From Mycobacterium sp. ITM-2016-00316 (GTDB lineage: Bacteria > Actinomycetota > Actinomycetes > Mycobacteriales > Mycobacteriaceae): a DNA stretch of 64,000 nucleotides. The position numbers and the translations under genes are program-made. Each line of letters starts with the position of its first letter. Within the stretch, counting starts at the first letter, position 1. This document shows positions 25,721-34,373 of this stretch, one piece after another. Below the pieces are notes generated by a model. The model was not told the origin of the DNA and made no database searches. It worked only from the letters and a program-made list of their open reading frames with translations. The stretch lies in NCBI RefSeq assembly GCF_002968335.2, contig NZ_CP134398.1, forward strand, positions 3,038,001 through 3,102,000, written 5' to 3'.

Positions 25721-26266
25721 TTACGATCCGGGCGCGACGGGCGGCGCGGGTGCAGGTTGCGGCGGGTTTGCCTCGAACTGCGCGGCGTTGCGGTTCAGCG
25801 TGTCCATGTAGAGCTTCCACTGCAGCGCGGCCATCACCGGAGACATCCCGGGCGCGGGCGGCGGCTGGTTGGTCAGCGTCCAGGTCTGACACCCGGTGGT
25901 TTTGAACGAACCGTCGTCGGCTTTGATCTCGACGATCTGGGGCTGTTTGGTGAAGGCCCGGTCCAGCGTCTCGCCGGGCTCGCCCTCGGTGACGACCGGT
26001 GCCATCCGCCGCCAGGAGCAGGTGCCCTCGGGGAACGGACCGGCCGAGGCATAGACGCCGGGCACGATATCGGTTCCGACCTGGTAGGTGCCGTCCTTGT
26101 CGATGACGTTCAGCGGCGCGGCCGGCGGCCCGTCGGGTGCCGGTTCCGAGCTCACGGGCGGAGCCGGTGGCGCCGGCTCGGCGGGCTCGGCAACCGCCGG
26201 ACCCGCGGCGATCAATCCGGCGAACGCCAACCCGGCAGCGGTGATCATCGGCTTTGTGAACCCCAT
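25721..26266 (-). CDS. Exported protein of unknown function, Pro-rich ends
   Basis: A 181-aa protein with a signal peptide (MITAAGLAFAGLIAAGPAVAEP, cleavage after AVA near residue 24). A Pro/Ala-rich segment (about 25-50) leads into a folded part with DGTYQVGTDIVPGVYASAGP, GTCSWRRM and a second Cys in KTTGCQTWTL. The T-Y-x-V-G-x-D-I-x-P-G-x-Y pattern is widespread in actinobacterial secreted domains of unknown role. The C-terminus is again Pro/Ala-rich. It is divergent from the mmpS operon, 384 bp away. No enzyme motif is seen. Confidence 0.78.
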   Translation of the reverse strand: MGFTKPMITAAGLAFAGLIAAGPAVAEPAEPAPPAPPVSSEPAPDGPPAAPLNVIDKDGTYQVGTDIVPGVYASAGPFPEGTCSWRRMAPVVTEGEPGETLDRAFTKQPQIVEIKADDGSFKTTGCQTWTLTNQPPPAPGMSPVMAALQWKLYMDTLNRNAAQFEANPPQPAPAPPVAPGS

Positions 26267-26650
26267 GACCGACAAGGGTAGGCCCGATGCGGCGCAATCC
26301 GGAATTCCGTGGGTGCCGTCACAGGGGCGACCCCGCAGCCTCGCGGAGGCCGACCTGAAGGCTGGCTGAGAGGTTGCTGAAAGCTTCGTCGAGTCCGCAC
26401 ACCGGCACCTGCGAGCGTGGTGCGATGTGACATCGCCGCTGCTAGAGGGCACGAGAACGAGCACCGGCCGGCGCGCTGTGCGACTGCACAATATCGATGC
26501 GACGCAACTCTGTTATATGAGCTAAGCTCTCGCTTACCTAAGCTAACCTGTGGCGAAGGTGAGAGTTTTCAAAGTCGCCGGCCTGCACCGGGCTTGAACG
26601 ACTCCCGAGGTCGCGACGAGGTGAGAAGGCAGCGGGGAACTCGATTCACG
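26267..26650. other. Intergenic region upstream of the mmpS operon
   Basis: A 384-bp gap between divergent genes. The only structure seen is an AT-richer stretch at 26510-26552 with TTATAT (26513-26518) as a possible -10, a near-palindrome GAGCTAAGCTC (26519-26529) and the iron-box-like sequence annotated separately. The 98 bp between that box and the mmpS ATG form a long 5' leader without an evident ORF. Confidence 0.6.
26534..26552 (+). promoter_or_regulatory. IdeR-like iron box upstream of mmpS-mmpL
   Basis: TTACCTAAGCTAACCT (26534-26549) contains a strong right half-site GCTAACCT of the mycobacterial IdeR box (consensus TTAGGTTAGGCTAACCTAA). The left half is poorer (about 11 of 19 positions overall), with further CTAA/TTAG-type hexamers on both sides. 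DtxR-family repressors with Fe2+ bind such arrays. It overlaps the region just after a possible -10, as expected for repression under iron sufficiency. Confidence 0.5.
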
Positions 26651-27085
26651 ATGACGACGATTCTGAAACGCGCGTGGATCCCTCTGGTCATCGTGGCGGT
26701 GGTCCTGGTGGCGACGTTCACCGTGATGCGGGTGCGCACCTTTTTCGGGACCGGGCCCGGCTACATCTCGACCGAGAACAGCGCCTCCGATGACACCGAG
26801 CCGTTCGACCCGAAGGTCGTCAAGTACGAGGTGTGGGGTGAGCCCGGGGCGACGGCCAATGTGAACTACATGGATCTCGATGCTCGCCCGGTGCGCGCCG
26901 ACAATGTGACGCTGCCGTGGGAGATCACGCTGAGCACCACCGCGCCGTCGGTGTTCCCGACCATTTCCGGGCAGGGCGATGGCAGCACGCTGTCGTGCCG
27001 GATCACCGTCGATGACGAGGTGAAGGATGAGCGCACCGTCGACGGCGTCGGCGCCCACACCTACTGCCTGGTGAAATCGGCATGA
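26651..27085 (+). CDS. MmpS-family membrane protein (MmpS4/5-like)
   Basis: A 144-aa protein with one N-terminal membrane helix ([20 protein letters not shown], about residues 6-25) and a periplasmic beta-rich domain. It has the MmpS hallmarks [20 protein letters not shown] and a Cys pair ([10 protein letters not shown]...HTYCLVK). MmpS4 and MmpS5 are partners of MmpL4/L5 in siderophore export in M. tuberculosis. The ATG at 26651 follows the ~100-nt leader after the iron box and overlaps mmpL by 4 bp (ATGA), so the two are translationally coupled. Confidence 0.93.
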   Translation: MTTILKRAWIPLVIVAVVLVATFTVMRVRTFFGTGPGYISTENSASDDTEPFDPKVVKYEVWGEPGATANVNYMDLDARPVRADNVTLPWEITLSTTAPSVFPTISGQGDGSTLSCRITVDDEVKDERTVDGVGAHTYCLVKSA

Positions 27086-29982
27086 GTACGTCCCCGGACC
27101 CCGAGGCCTTCCCCGCAGCGCCGCCGCAGCGTCGGGGCGTCATCCCCCGCACCATCCGCACGCTGGCCGTCCCGATCATCCTGGCCTGGATTGCGCTGCT
27201 GATCGTCCTCAACACCGTCGTCCCACAGCTGGAGACGGTCGGGCAGATGCGGGCGGTGTCGATGAGCCCGGACAGCGCGCCGTCGATGATCGCGATGAAA
27301 CGCGTCGGCTCGGTCTTCGAGGAATTCACCTCCGACAGCTCGGCGATGATCGTGCTCGAAGGCGACGAGCCGCTCGGCGAGGCGGCGCACGCGTTCTACG
27401 ACGAGATGATCGACAAGCTCGAAGCCGACACCAAGCACGTCGAGCACATCCAGGATTTCTGGGGTGATCCGCTGACGGCCTCGGGCGCGCAGAGTGCCGA
27501 CGGCAAAGCCGCCTACGTCCAGGTGTATCTCGCCGGCAACCAGGGTGAGGCGCTGGCCAACGAGTCGGTCGAGGCGGCCCAAGAGATTGTCGAGAGCCTC
27601 ACCCCGCCACCCGGCTTGAAGGCGTATGTCACGGGCCCGTCGGCACTGGCCGCCGATCAGCACATCGCCAGCGACCGCAGTGTGCAGGTCATCGAGCTGC
27701 TGACCTTCACGGTCATCATCGCCATGCTGCTGATCATCTACCGGTCGGTGGTCACCACGGTGTTGGTGTTGGCGATGGTCGTCGTCGAACTCGGCATCAC
27801 CCGCGGTGTGGTGGCGTTCCTGGGCTACCACGAGATCATCGGACTCTCCATGTTCGCGGTGAACCTGCTGGTGACCCTGGCGATCGCCGCATCCACCGAC
27901 TACGCCATCTTCCTGATCGGCAGATATCAGGAAGCGCGTGCGGCCGGTGAGGACCGGGAATCCGCGTACTACACCATGTTCCACGGCACCGCGCACGTCG
28001 TGCTCGGCTCGGGTCTGACCATCGCGGGTGCGACGTTCTGCCTGCACTTCACGAAGCTTCCGTATTTCATGTCGCTGGGCATCCCGTTGTCCATCGGCAT
28101 GGTGGTGGCGGTGCTGGCGGCCCTGACGCTGGGACCCGCCGTCATCTCGGTCGCCACCCGGTTCCGCAAGATCCTGGAGCCCAAGCGCGCCATGCGCACC
28201 CGCGGCTGGCGCAAGATCGGCGCAGTCATCGTGCGCTGGCCCGGACCGGTGCTGGTGGGAACGATCGCCCTGTCGATGGTCGGCCTGCTGGCGCTGCCCG
28301 GCTATCAGACCAATTACAACGACCGCCAGTACCTGCCCGCCGACCTTCCCGCGCAGGTCGGCTACGCCGCGGCCGACCGGCATTTCTCGCAGGCCCGGAT
28401 GAATCCGGAACTGCTGCTGATCGAAAGCGATCACGACCTGCGTAACTCGGCGGACTTCCTGGTGATCGACAAGATCGCGAAGTCCGTCTTCCGGGTGCCC
28501 GGGGTCGGCCGCGTGCAGGCCATCACCCGCCCGCAGGGAACCCCGATCGAACACACCTCGATCCCGTTCCAGATCAGCATGCAGGGCACCACGCAGAAAA
28601 TGAACGAGAAGTACCAGCAGGACATGATGGCCGACATGCTCAAGCAGGCCGACGACATGCAGTCGACCATCGAGAACATGGAGAAGATGAGTTCGATCAC
28701 CGTGCAGATGGCCGCGGTGACGAATTCCATGGTCGGCAAGATGAAGACGATGACGCTCGACATCGCCGAATTGCGGGACAACATCTCCAATTTCGACGAT
28801 TTCTTCCGCCCGATCCGCAACTACTTCTACTGGGAACCGCACTGCTTCAACATTCCCGGCTGCTGGGCGCTTCGCTCGATCTTCGACACCCTCGACGGCA
28901 TCGACGTGATGACCGACGGCATCGAAGACCTCATTCCGGACATGGAACGGCTCAACGCGCTGATGCCGCAGATGGTCGCGCTGATGCCGTCGATGATCGC
29001 GACGATGAAGAACATGAAGACCTACATGCTGACCATGTATCAGACCCAGAAGGGCATCCAGGATCAGATGTCGGCGATGCAGGACAACTCGTCGGCCATG
29101 GGTGAGGCGTTCGACGCCGCGCAGAACGACGACTCCTTCTACCTGCCGCCGGAGACGTTCGAGAACGAAGACTTCAAGCGCGGCATGAAGAACTTCCTGT
29201 CCCCCAACGGACACGCGGTGCGTTTCATCATCAGCCACGAGAACGACCCGATGAGCCCGGAGGGAATCGCCCACATCGAGGCGATCAAGCAGGCAGCGAA
29301 GGAGGCCATCAAGGGCACCCCGCTGGAGGGCTCCAAGGTCTACCTCGCCGGCACCGCCTCGGTGTTCAAAGACATGGCCGAAGGATCCAAGTGGGACCTG
29401 ATCATCGCCGGAATCGCGTCCATCGGACTGATTTTCATCATCATGTTGATCATCACCCGCAGCGTCGTGGCGGCCGCGGTGATCGTCGGCACGGTGACGG
29501 TCTCGCTGGGGTCGGCATTCGGGCTGTCCGTGTTGATCTGGCAGCACGTCATCGGGATCCCCTTGCACTGGATGGTGCTGGCGATGGCGGTGATCGTGCT
29601 GTTGGCCGTCGGCGCAGACTACAACCTGCTGCTGGTCGCGCGCTTGAAGGAAGAGATCCACGCGGGCGTGAACACCGGCATCATCCGCGCCATGGGCGGC
29701 ACCGGTTCGGTGGTGACTTCGGCGGGTCTGGTGTTCGCGTTCACGATGATGTCCATGGCGGTCAGCGAGCTGACGGTGATCGGACAGGTGGGCACCACGA
29801 TCGGTCTGGGTCTGCTGTTCGACACGCTGGTGATCCGGGCGTTCATGACACCGGCCATCGCGGCGCTGCTGGGCAAGTGGTTCTGGTGGCCGCAGCGGGT
29901 GCGCCAGCGCCCGGTTCCGCAACCGTGGCCCCAGCAGCCGGTCGCCGCCGGTGCGCCTGAACCAGAGCGGGATTGGTCATGA
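27082..29982 (+). CDS. MmpL-family RND transporter (MmpL4/5-like)
   Basis: A 966-aa RND transporter: TM1 near residues 27-45, porter loop 1 (about 46-205), TM2-6, a large second loop (about 420-760), TM7-12. Conserved Asp-Tyr pairs are seen in TM4 (STDYAIF) and TM10 (GADYNLLL), the proton-relay residues. Loop 2 has a long Met/Gln/Asp-rich coiled-coil stretch ([15 protein letters not shown] through [13 protein letters not shown]), the trait of MmpL4/MmpL5-type siderophore exporters rather than lipid flippases such as MmpL3. The genes around it and the iron box support siderophore export. Confidence 0.93.
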   Translation: MSTSPDPEAFPAAPPQRRGVIPRTIRTLAVPIILAWIALLIVLNTVVPQLETVGQMRAVSMSPDSAPSMIAMKRVGSVFEEFTSDSSAMIVLEGDEPLGEAAHAFYDEMIDKLEADTKHVEHIQDFWGDPLTASGAQSADGKAAYVQVYLAGNQGEALANESVEAAQEIVESLTPPPGLKAYVTGPSALAADQHIASDRSVQVIELLTFTVIIAMLLIIYRSVVTTVLVLAMVVVELGITRGVVAFLGYHEIIGLSMFAVNLLVTLAIAASTDYAIFLIGRYQEARAAGEDRESAYYTMFHGTAHVVLGSGLTIAGATFCLHFTKLPYFMSLGIPLSIGMVVAVLAALTLGPAVISVATRFRKILEPKRAMRTRGWRKIGAVIVRWPGPVLVGTIALSMVGLLALPGYQTNYNDRQYLPADLPAQVGYAAADRHFSQARMNPELLLIESDHDLRNSADFLVIDKIAKSVFRVPGVGRVQAITRPQGTPIEHTSIPFQISMQGTTQKMNEKYQQDMMADMLKQADDMQSTIENMEKMSSITVQMAAVTNSMVGKMKTMTLDIAELRDNISNFDDFFRPIRNYFYWEPHCFNIPGCWALRSIFDTLDGIDVMTDGIEDLIPDMERLNALMPQMVALMPSMIATMKNMKTYMLTMYQTQKGIQDQMSAMQDNSSAMGEAFDAAQNDDSFYLPPETFENEDFKRGMKNFLSPNGHAVRFIISHENDPMSPEGIAHIEAIKQAAKEAIKGTPLEGSKVYLAGTASVFKDMAEGSKWDLIIAGIASIGLIFIIMLIITRSVVAAAVIVGTVTVSLGSAFGLSVLIWQHVIGIPLHWMVLAMAVIVLLAVGADYNLLLVARLKEEIHAGVNTGIIRAMGGTGSVVTSAGLVFAFTMMSMAVSELTVIGQVGTTIGLGLLFDTLVIRAFMTPAIAALLGKWFWWPQRVRQRPVPQPWPQQPVAAGAPEPERDWS

Positions 29983-30308
29983 CATCGAGCAGGCTGGCCG
30001 CAGTATCCGGCGCGTTGATTGCCGCTGCGATAGGACTGGCGGCGCCCGCGCAGGCCGATCCGGACAGTGACTTCGCCAAGGAGTTGCACACCTACGGGAT
30101 CTACGGGCAGAAGGACTTCAACGCCTGGATCGGCAAGATCGCCTGCAAACGCCTCGACCGCGGCGTCGACGTCACCGCACAGGACTCGGCGAAGTTCGTC
30201 TCCGACCAACTGCTGCGCGGCTCCAGCACCGAACAGGCCTACCAATTCCTCGGCGCGGCAATGAATTACTACTGCCCGGACAAGCGCGTCCTGCTCACCC
30301 AACAGTAG
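29979..30308 (+). CDS. Secreted DUF732 protein
   Basis: A 109-aa exported protein with a signal peptide ending APAQA-DP (near residue 27) and a DUF732 helical domain: [15 protein letters not shown], then [11 protein letters not shown] and a C-terminal NYYCPDKR, giving two Cys likely to form a disulfide. DUF732 proteins are small mycobacterial secreted proteins with no assigned activity. The ATG at 29979 overlaps the mmpL stop (ATGA), so it is coupled to the exporter and may act with it in the periplasm. Confidence 0.88.
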   Translation: MTSSRLAAVSGALIAAAIGLAAPAQADPDSDFAKELHTYGIYGQKDFNAWIGKIACKRLDRGVDVTAQDSAKFVSDQLLRGSSTEQAYQFLGAAMNYYCPDKRVLLTQQ

Positions 30309-30317
30309 GGAAGACCG

Positions 30318-30773
30318 ATGCCACTCAAGAAAAAGCCACTCAAGAAGCTGAGCCTGGCCACCCTTGCCGCGGCCGCCGCTCTCACCCTCGCCCCCACCGC
30401 GGCGGCCGACGCCACCGAGGACTACCCGATCCCGCGCAAGATCCTGCACACCCCGTGCACCGCCGAGCAGATCCTGGCAGCCACCCGCGACACCAACCCG
30501 GTGTACTACGAGCGCTACATGATCGACTACAACAACAAATCCCCCGAGGTGCACCGCGCCGTCCAGGACCGCATCCACTGGTTCTTCGCCATGGACTACG
30601 CCGGCCGGCGCCAGTACTCCGAAGACACCGCCACCAACGCCTTCTACGAACAGCTGGCCTGGAACTGGCCCAACTGGGCCAAGATCTTCTTCAACAACAA
30701 GGGCGTCGTCGCCGCATCCACCGCGGTCTGCATGAACTACCCACCCGACGACATGTCGGTCTGGGTCTGGTAG
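30318..30773 (+). CDS. Secreted DUF5078 protein, Rv0455c-like siderophore-secretion factor
   Basis: A 151-aa exported protein with a Lys-rich N-region, hydrophobic core and AAADATEDYPIPRK after the cleavage site. The mature part has NPVYYERYMIDYNN, HWFF, NNKGVVAASTAVC and the end DDMSVWVW, with two Cys (HTPC and AVC). From memory this pattern closely matches M. tuberculosis Rv0455c, a small periplasmic protein reported to be needed for mycobactin secretion. In M. tuberculosis it is near but not fused to the mmpS4-mmpL4 operon; here it is the last gene of the operon, 9 bp after DUF732. A rho-independent terminator follows. Confidence 0.8.
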   Translation: MPLKKKPLKKLSLATLAAAAALTLAPTAAADATEDYPIPRKILHTPCTAEQILAATRDTNPVYYERYMIDYNNKSPEVHRAVQDRIHWFFAMDYAGRRQYSEDTATNAFYEQLAWNWPNWAKIFFNNKGVVAASTAVCMNYPPDDMSVWVW

Positions 30774-30792
30774 ATACCTGCACACGACACCG

Positions 30793-30827
30793 AAATGGCT
30801 GCTCCCGATGTTCGGGGCAGCCATTTT
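30793..30827 (+). terminator. Rho-independent terminator of the mmpS-mmpL operon
   Basis: AAATGGCTGCTCCC pairs with GGGGCAGCCATTT around a short loop and runs into TTTT. It begins 20 bp after the DUF5078 stop. A near-identical module occurs at 63746-63784. Confidence 0.85.
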
Positions 30828-31039
30828 GCGCACCGGTGCCGGCAGCCCGGAATACGTTGCTTCCCAGCAGTTTTGGATGGTGAAGCAGCTCAACAGATTT
30901 CACGCCGCACGACCGGGGTCGCCGGGCCCACAAGAACTTTGCGAGAACTCAAGATCGATGCAGAGCTACCCCTGAATTACGTCCTCGGACAAAGCCGTTC
31001 ATGTGCGCTTCTGTGAGTTGCGCTGGGGTTTTGACGAGA

Positions 31040-31055
31040 TGTGAAGGGGGTCACA
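31040..31055. promoter_or_regulatory. Perfect CRP/Cmr-type cAMP-receptor site
   Basis: TGTGA-N6-TCACA matches the CRP consensus exactly, 44 bp before the ATG of the NlpC/P60-like gene at 31099. Between them, TTGCCC (31061-31066) and TTAACG (31084-31089) are spaced 17 bp and form a possible promoter. The rest of 30774-31098 holds the operon terminator and no gene. Confidence 0.65.
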
Positions 31056-31098
31056 GAATTTTGCCCGCCTACAAAGAGCTCTGTTAACGTCCGTCCGC

Positions 31099-31653
31099 AT
31101 GTTTGCTGTAGCTTCACTTCTGGCGCTTGTGAGCCAGGTGTCAGGGACGCCATACATTTCGGGCGGGGACTCCCCCGCAGGGACCGATTGCTCGGGCCTG
31201 GCATCATGGGTCAGCAACGCCGCGACCAATCGACCGGTGTTCGGTGACCGGTTCAACACCGGAAACCAGGAAAGCGCTCTGCTGGCCCGCGGCTTCCGGT
31301 ACGGCACTGCGCCCGGGGCACTCGTCATCGGCTGGAACAGCGGCCACACGGCCGTCACCCTGCCCGACGGCACACCGGTCTCCTCCGGTGAGGGTGGCGG
31401 CGTGAAGATAGGCGGCGGCGGCGCCTTCCAGCCGCAGTTCACCAAGCACATGTACCTGCCGATGGATCCGCCCGCACAGCCCGCGCCGGAGGGCATGATG
31501 CCGCCTCCGCCGCCAGGCTTCGCTCCCCCTGCCCCTGGCGAACTGCCACCGCCGCCCGTCGGCGCGATGGCGCCGGTACCGCTGGATGTGCCTCCGCCGC
31601 CGGCTCCGCTGAATCCTCCGCCCCCGACTCCTCCGGCGACGTTCCCGCTGTAG
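31099..31653 (+). CDS. NlpC/P60-like cysteine hydrolase with Pro-rich tail
   Basis: A 184-aa protein. The N-terminal ~115 residues form a compact NlpC/P60/CHAP-like fold: SQVSGTPYISGG, catalytic-type Cys in GTDCSGLASWVSN, and GHTAVTLPDG supplying the likely His. The C-terminal ~65 residues are almost only Pro, Ala, Gly and Leu. Similar cores occur in mycobacterial wall hydrolases and in mycobacteriophage lysin or tail proteins. The first residues (FAVASLLALVSQ) are hydrophobic but look like part of the domain's first helix, so export is uncertain. A perfect CRP site upstream suggests cAMP-linked control. Confidence 0.75.
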   Translation: MFAVASLLALVSQVSGTPYISGGDSPAGTDCSGLASWVSNAATNRPVFGDRFNTGNQESALLARGFRYGTAPGALVIGWNSGHTAVTLPDGTPVSSGEGGGVKIGGGGAFQPQFTKHMYLPMDPPAQPAPEGMMPPPPPGFAPPAPGELPPPPVGAMAPVPLDVPPPPAPLNPPPPTPPATFPL

Positions 31654-31659
31654 CGACTT

Positions 31660-32910
31660 CTAGACGTACCTGGGCCGGCCCGCGAGGGCCCCCAGGATGA
31701 TCTGGATGACGTAGACCACCGCCAACATCACCCAGGGCACCGTCCAGCCGCCGCTGAGTTCATGCAGCAGACCGAACACGAACGGTCCGACGCCGGCCAG
31801 CAGATATCCCAGACCCTGAACCATGCCGGACAGCCGCGCGGTGTCCTCGGCGGTCCGAGCCCGCAACGCAATGACCGCGAGCGCCAGCGAGAACACACTC
31901 ATTCCCAGCCCCAACAACACCGTCCACAGCAGGGGCGCGGCGGCAGGCGCGATCGCCAGGCCCGCCACACCGGTGATGCCGAGCATCCCCAGCCCGACAA
32001 TCCAGCCGCTCTGACTCGGTCGCCGCGAGGCCATCGGGGCGACCACGATGCTGATCGGCACCGCGATCACGGCGTTGAGGCCGAGGAGCAGACCGGCATC
32101 GCCCTTGCTCATGCCGTTGTCGATGAACACCTGCGGCAGCCAGCCCATCACCACGTAGGCCAGCAGTGACTGGCAGCCGAAGAATCCGGTGATGATCCAG
32201 GCCAGCCGACTGCGCAGCAGCGAGCGGCCGTGCGGGACCACCATCGCCATCCGTGGAGCGGGCCTGGCCGCGGCCCGGCGGCGCTGCATCGCGATCAACC
32301 ACACGATCAGCGCCGCGGCCGCCAGGACGGCCCAGGCACCCAGCGCGAATCTCCAGCCGCCGAGCATCTCGTCGAGCGCCGGAGTGACGGCCGAACCTGC
32401 CGCCCCGCCGCCCTGCAGCGCTGCGGTGTAGATACCCGTCATCAAGCCGATCCGGGCGGGGAAGGAGCCCTTGATCACCACCGGAATCAGCACATTGATC
32501 AACGCGATACCCGCAGTCGCGACCAGGGTGCCGCCGATGACGACATGCGGACCGTCGATCACCCGCAGCAGCAGCCCGGTGGTCAGGACCAGCAGCGCAG
32601 CCGCGATCGCCGAACCGATGCCGAAGCGACGAGCCAGCCACGGCGCCGTGAGGCCCGCCGCGGCGAAGCACAGACCCGGCAGGGTCGTCAGCAGCCCGGC
32701 CCACAGCGCCGAGGTGCCCAGATCGTCACGCATGTCCCCGAGCAGCGGGCCCACGCTGGTGATCGCGGGCCGCAGATTCAGTGCGGTGAGGACGACCGCC
32801 ACGACCAGGAGGGCACCACCGGCCGCCACCTCGGAGGGTCGCAGATCCACCGATCCGTCGAGGTCGGGCTCAAGGTCGTCGAGCGCGCTCGTGTGGCGAC
32901 TTCCATTCAC
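31660..32910 (-). CDS. MFS transporter, CynX/NimT family
   Basis: A 416-aa protein with about 12 membrane helices. It starts its transport domain with the CynX signature LTALNLRPAITSVGPLL. Family members carry cyanate, 2-nitroimidazole or related small anions. GTG at 32910 is chosen because the alternative ATG at 32931 would place the start inside the inverted repeat at 32929-32945. It is divergent from the FCD-type GntR regulator at 32959, a standard regulator/transporter pair. Confidence 0.88.
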   Translation of the reverse strand: MNGSRHTSALDDLEPDLDGSVDLRPSEVAAGGALLVVAVVLTALNLRPAITSVGPLLGDMRDDLGTSALWAGLLTTLPGLCFAAAGLTAPWLARRFGIGSAIAAALLVLTTGLLLRVIDGPHVVIGGTLVATAGIALINVLIPVVIKGSFPARIGLMTGIYTAALQGGGAAGSAVTPALDEMLGGWRFALGAWAVLAAAALIVWLIAMQRRRAAARPAPRMAMVVPHGRSLLRSRLAWIITGFFGCQSLLAYVVMGWLPQVFIDNGMSKGDAGLLLGLNAVIAVPISIVVAPMASRRPSQSGWIVGLGMLGITGVAGLAIAPAAAPLLWTVLLGLGMSVFSLALAVIALRARTAEDTARLSGMVQGLGYLLAGVGPFVFGLLHELSGGWTVPWVMLAVVYVIQIILGALAGRPRYV

Positions 32911-32928
32911 CTGAACTACCCTGCCATA

Positions 32929-32945
32929 CATCCCATGATTGGATG
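32929..32945. promoter_or_regulatory. Inverted repeat between transporter and GntR regulator
   Basis: CATCC and GGATG arms flank 7 bp in the short gap between the divergent MFS gene and the FCD-type regulator. It is a plausible operator for local control of both. The arms are short. Confidence 0.4.
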
Positions 32946-32958
32946 AAAGGGGTTTACT

Positions 32959-33633
32959 GTGCCTTTGGCCACCACGCGCCGCACCGGGCTGGTCGACCAG
33001 GTCATCGAGCAGCTGCGCTCGTCGGTCAGCGCCGGCGAGTGGCCCGTCGACACCAGGATCCCGACCGAACCCGCCCTTGCCGAGACGCTGGGTGTCGGCC
33101 GCAACACGGTGCGCGAAGCCGTCCGAGCACTCGCGCACAGCGGCATCCTCGAAGTCCGCCAGGGTGACGGTACCTATGTCCGGGCCACCAGCGAGGTCTC
33201 CGGTGCACTTCACAGGTTGTGCGGCACCGAGTTTCGCGACGTCCTTCAGGTCCGTCGCTGCCTGGAGGTCGAAGGGGCCCGGCTGGCCGCGACAGCTCGG
33301 ACATCCGAGGACCTCGATGAACTCTGGAAGCTCCTGGATCGCAGCGAAGCGTTGCGCGAAGAAGGCGGCGACGAATTCGCCCGAGCGGATGCCGAACTGC
33401 ACTTCGCGGTGGTCAAGAGCTCGCACAACCCCGTGCTCACCGAGCTCTACCGCGGTCTTACCGAGGTGGTGTCGGCGAGTGTGATCACCACCCAGGAGGT
33501 ACAGCCCGTCGCCGAGTTCGCCCGACACCGTGGGCTGATCGAGGCGATCGCCGCGCAGGACGCCGCACGGGCAGGCCGTGAAGCCGGCGGCTTCCTCGAC
33601 GAACTGCTCGACCGGCTGCCCAACAAGGCCTGA
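32959..33633 (+). CDS. GntR-family regulator, FadR/FCD subfamily
   Basis: A 224-aa regulator. The winged helix (about residues 8-75) includes IPTEPALAETLGVGRNTVREAVRALAHSGILEVRQGDGTYV. The C-terminal FCD domain carries metal- or ligand-binding type residues (ARADAELHFAVVKSSHN and RHRGLIEAI). It is likely to sense a small carboxylate and to control the divergent CynX-type transporter. GTG at 32959 follows GAAAGG spaced 8-9 nt. Confidence 0.92.
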   Translation: MPLATTRRTGLVDQVIEQLRSSVSAGEWPVDTRIPTEPALAETLGVGRNTVREAVRALAHSGILEVRQGDGTYVRATSEVSGALHRLCGTEFRDVLQVRRCLEVEGARLAATARTSEDLDELWKLLDRSEALREEGGDEFARADAELHFAVVKSSHNPVLTELYRGLTEVVSASVITTQEVQPVAEFARHRGLIEAIAAQDAARAGREAGGFLDELLDRLPNKA

Positions 33634-33638
33634 CCGGT

Positions 33639-33896
33639 TTACTCGGGGGTCAGCGCGTCGCTGTTGACGAAGGTCAACGAGCCTGTGTCGAGCAGAACCG
33701 CCCAACGGCGAGCAGGATCGGCGATGTGGTTGTCACCGATGTCCACGGAATAACCTGCACTGTCCCCGAAATCGTCGACGACGAGACCGAGTTCCTCGTC
33801 ATCGGTCCCGGCATGCACACGTACCCGCACATCCACCGCGATTCCATGGTCGTCGGTGCCGCCGGGCTCGGCGCCGACAATATCCTGAGCTGTCAC
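33639..33896 (-). CDS. Small conserved-looking protein of unknown function
   Basis: An 85-aa acidic protein from GTG 33896, converging with the FCD regulator 5 bp away. Residues 20-80 look like a folded beta-rich domain: VRVRVHAGTDDEELGLVVDDFGD, then DPARRWAVLLDTGSLTFVNSDAL. I recall similar short mycobacterial hypothetical proteins but cannot name a family. The first ~15 residues could be non-coding if a later start is used. No export signal is seen. Confidence 0.55.
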   Translation of the reverse strand: MTAQDIVGAEPGGTDDHGIAVDVRVRVHAGTDDEELGLVVDDFGDSAGYSVDIGDNHIADPARRWAVLLDTGSLTFVNSDALTPE

Positions 33897-34373
33897 GGGC
33901 GCTCCCCTGTCATCTGCGGCGACCGCGGCAAGCGGTCGTCGTGCGATCGAATCGTGGACACGGAATGTGCGGAGTCAACCCGCTTGGCCGAGTGAATAAC
34001 GGCGGCAGCTAATACACCGCGCAGAGCAACCGCGCGTCGTCCGGTGCCCATGATCGCAGACATTCTGCCCATCGACTCCACAACCGGATCCTTTGCATCG
34101 TTCTGCAATCCTTCTGCGATCCTTCTGCACCGCAGTTGCAACAAACCTCGATCGACCCCCGCGCCGATCCTCACCTGATCGAACACGCCGATAGTCGAAT
34201 ACCGAATGCACCATTGTCAATGCCTTACCTCGACGCTTACCCAAGGTTTTCGCGCCCGCGCGCAAATGCGCGCAATTCAGCTAACCCGTCGACATTTTCT
34301 TTCGTGCGTTCAACCAAGCGCTTGCTCCGACTGTGCGGGTGGCCGGCTTTCCGGGCTCGGCTAACCTCTCAGC
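33897..34373. other. Non-coding stretch between the 85-aa gene and yaaA
   Basis: These 477 bp hold no convincing gene; a 97-codon minus-strand frame (34186-33893) lacks family features. Visible structures are the 11-bp tandem repeat at 34088-34128 and a small GCGCGC-AAAT-GCGCGC hairpin near 34259-34275. The base composition is lower in G+C than its neighbours. It may carry promoters for yaaA and an untranslated RNA, which I cannot confirm. Confidence 0.5.
34088..34128. repeat. Degenerate 11-bp tandem repeat, four copies
   Basis: Units beginning at 34088, 34097, 34108 and 34119 read ATCCTTTGC, ATCGTTCTGC, ATCCTTCTGC and ATCCTTCTGC, the last three with one spacer base each. The period is close to one helical turn, so they would face the same side of the DNA. 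Confidence 0.6.

Noticed and set aside
27061..29922. 953-codon open frame on the minus strand opposite mmpL
   Set aside because: It is rich in His, Arg, Asp and Gln with no domain or signal. The mmpL frame has full RND features. High third-position G+C in the real gene removes stops from this antisense frame.
33893..34186. 97-codon minus-strand frame upstream of the 85-aa gene
   Set aside because: No family pattern, biased composition and no ribosome binding site; its 5' end lies just beyond the tandem repeat.
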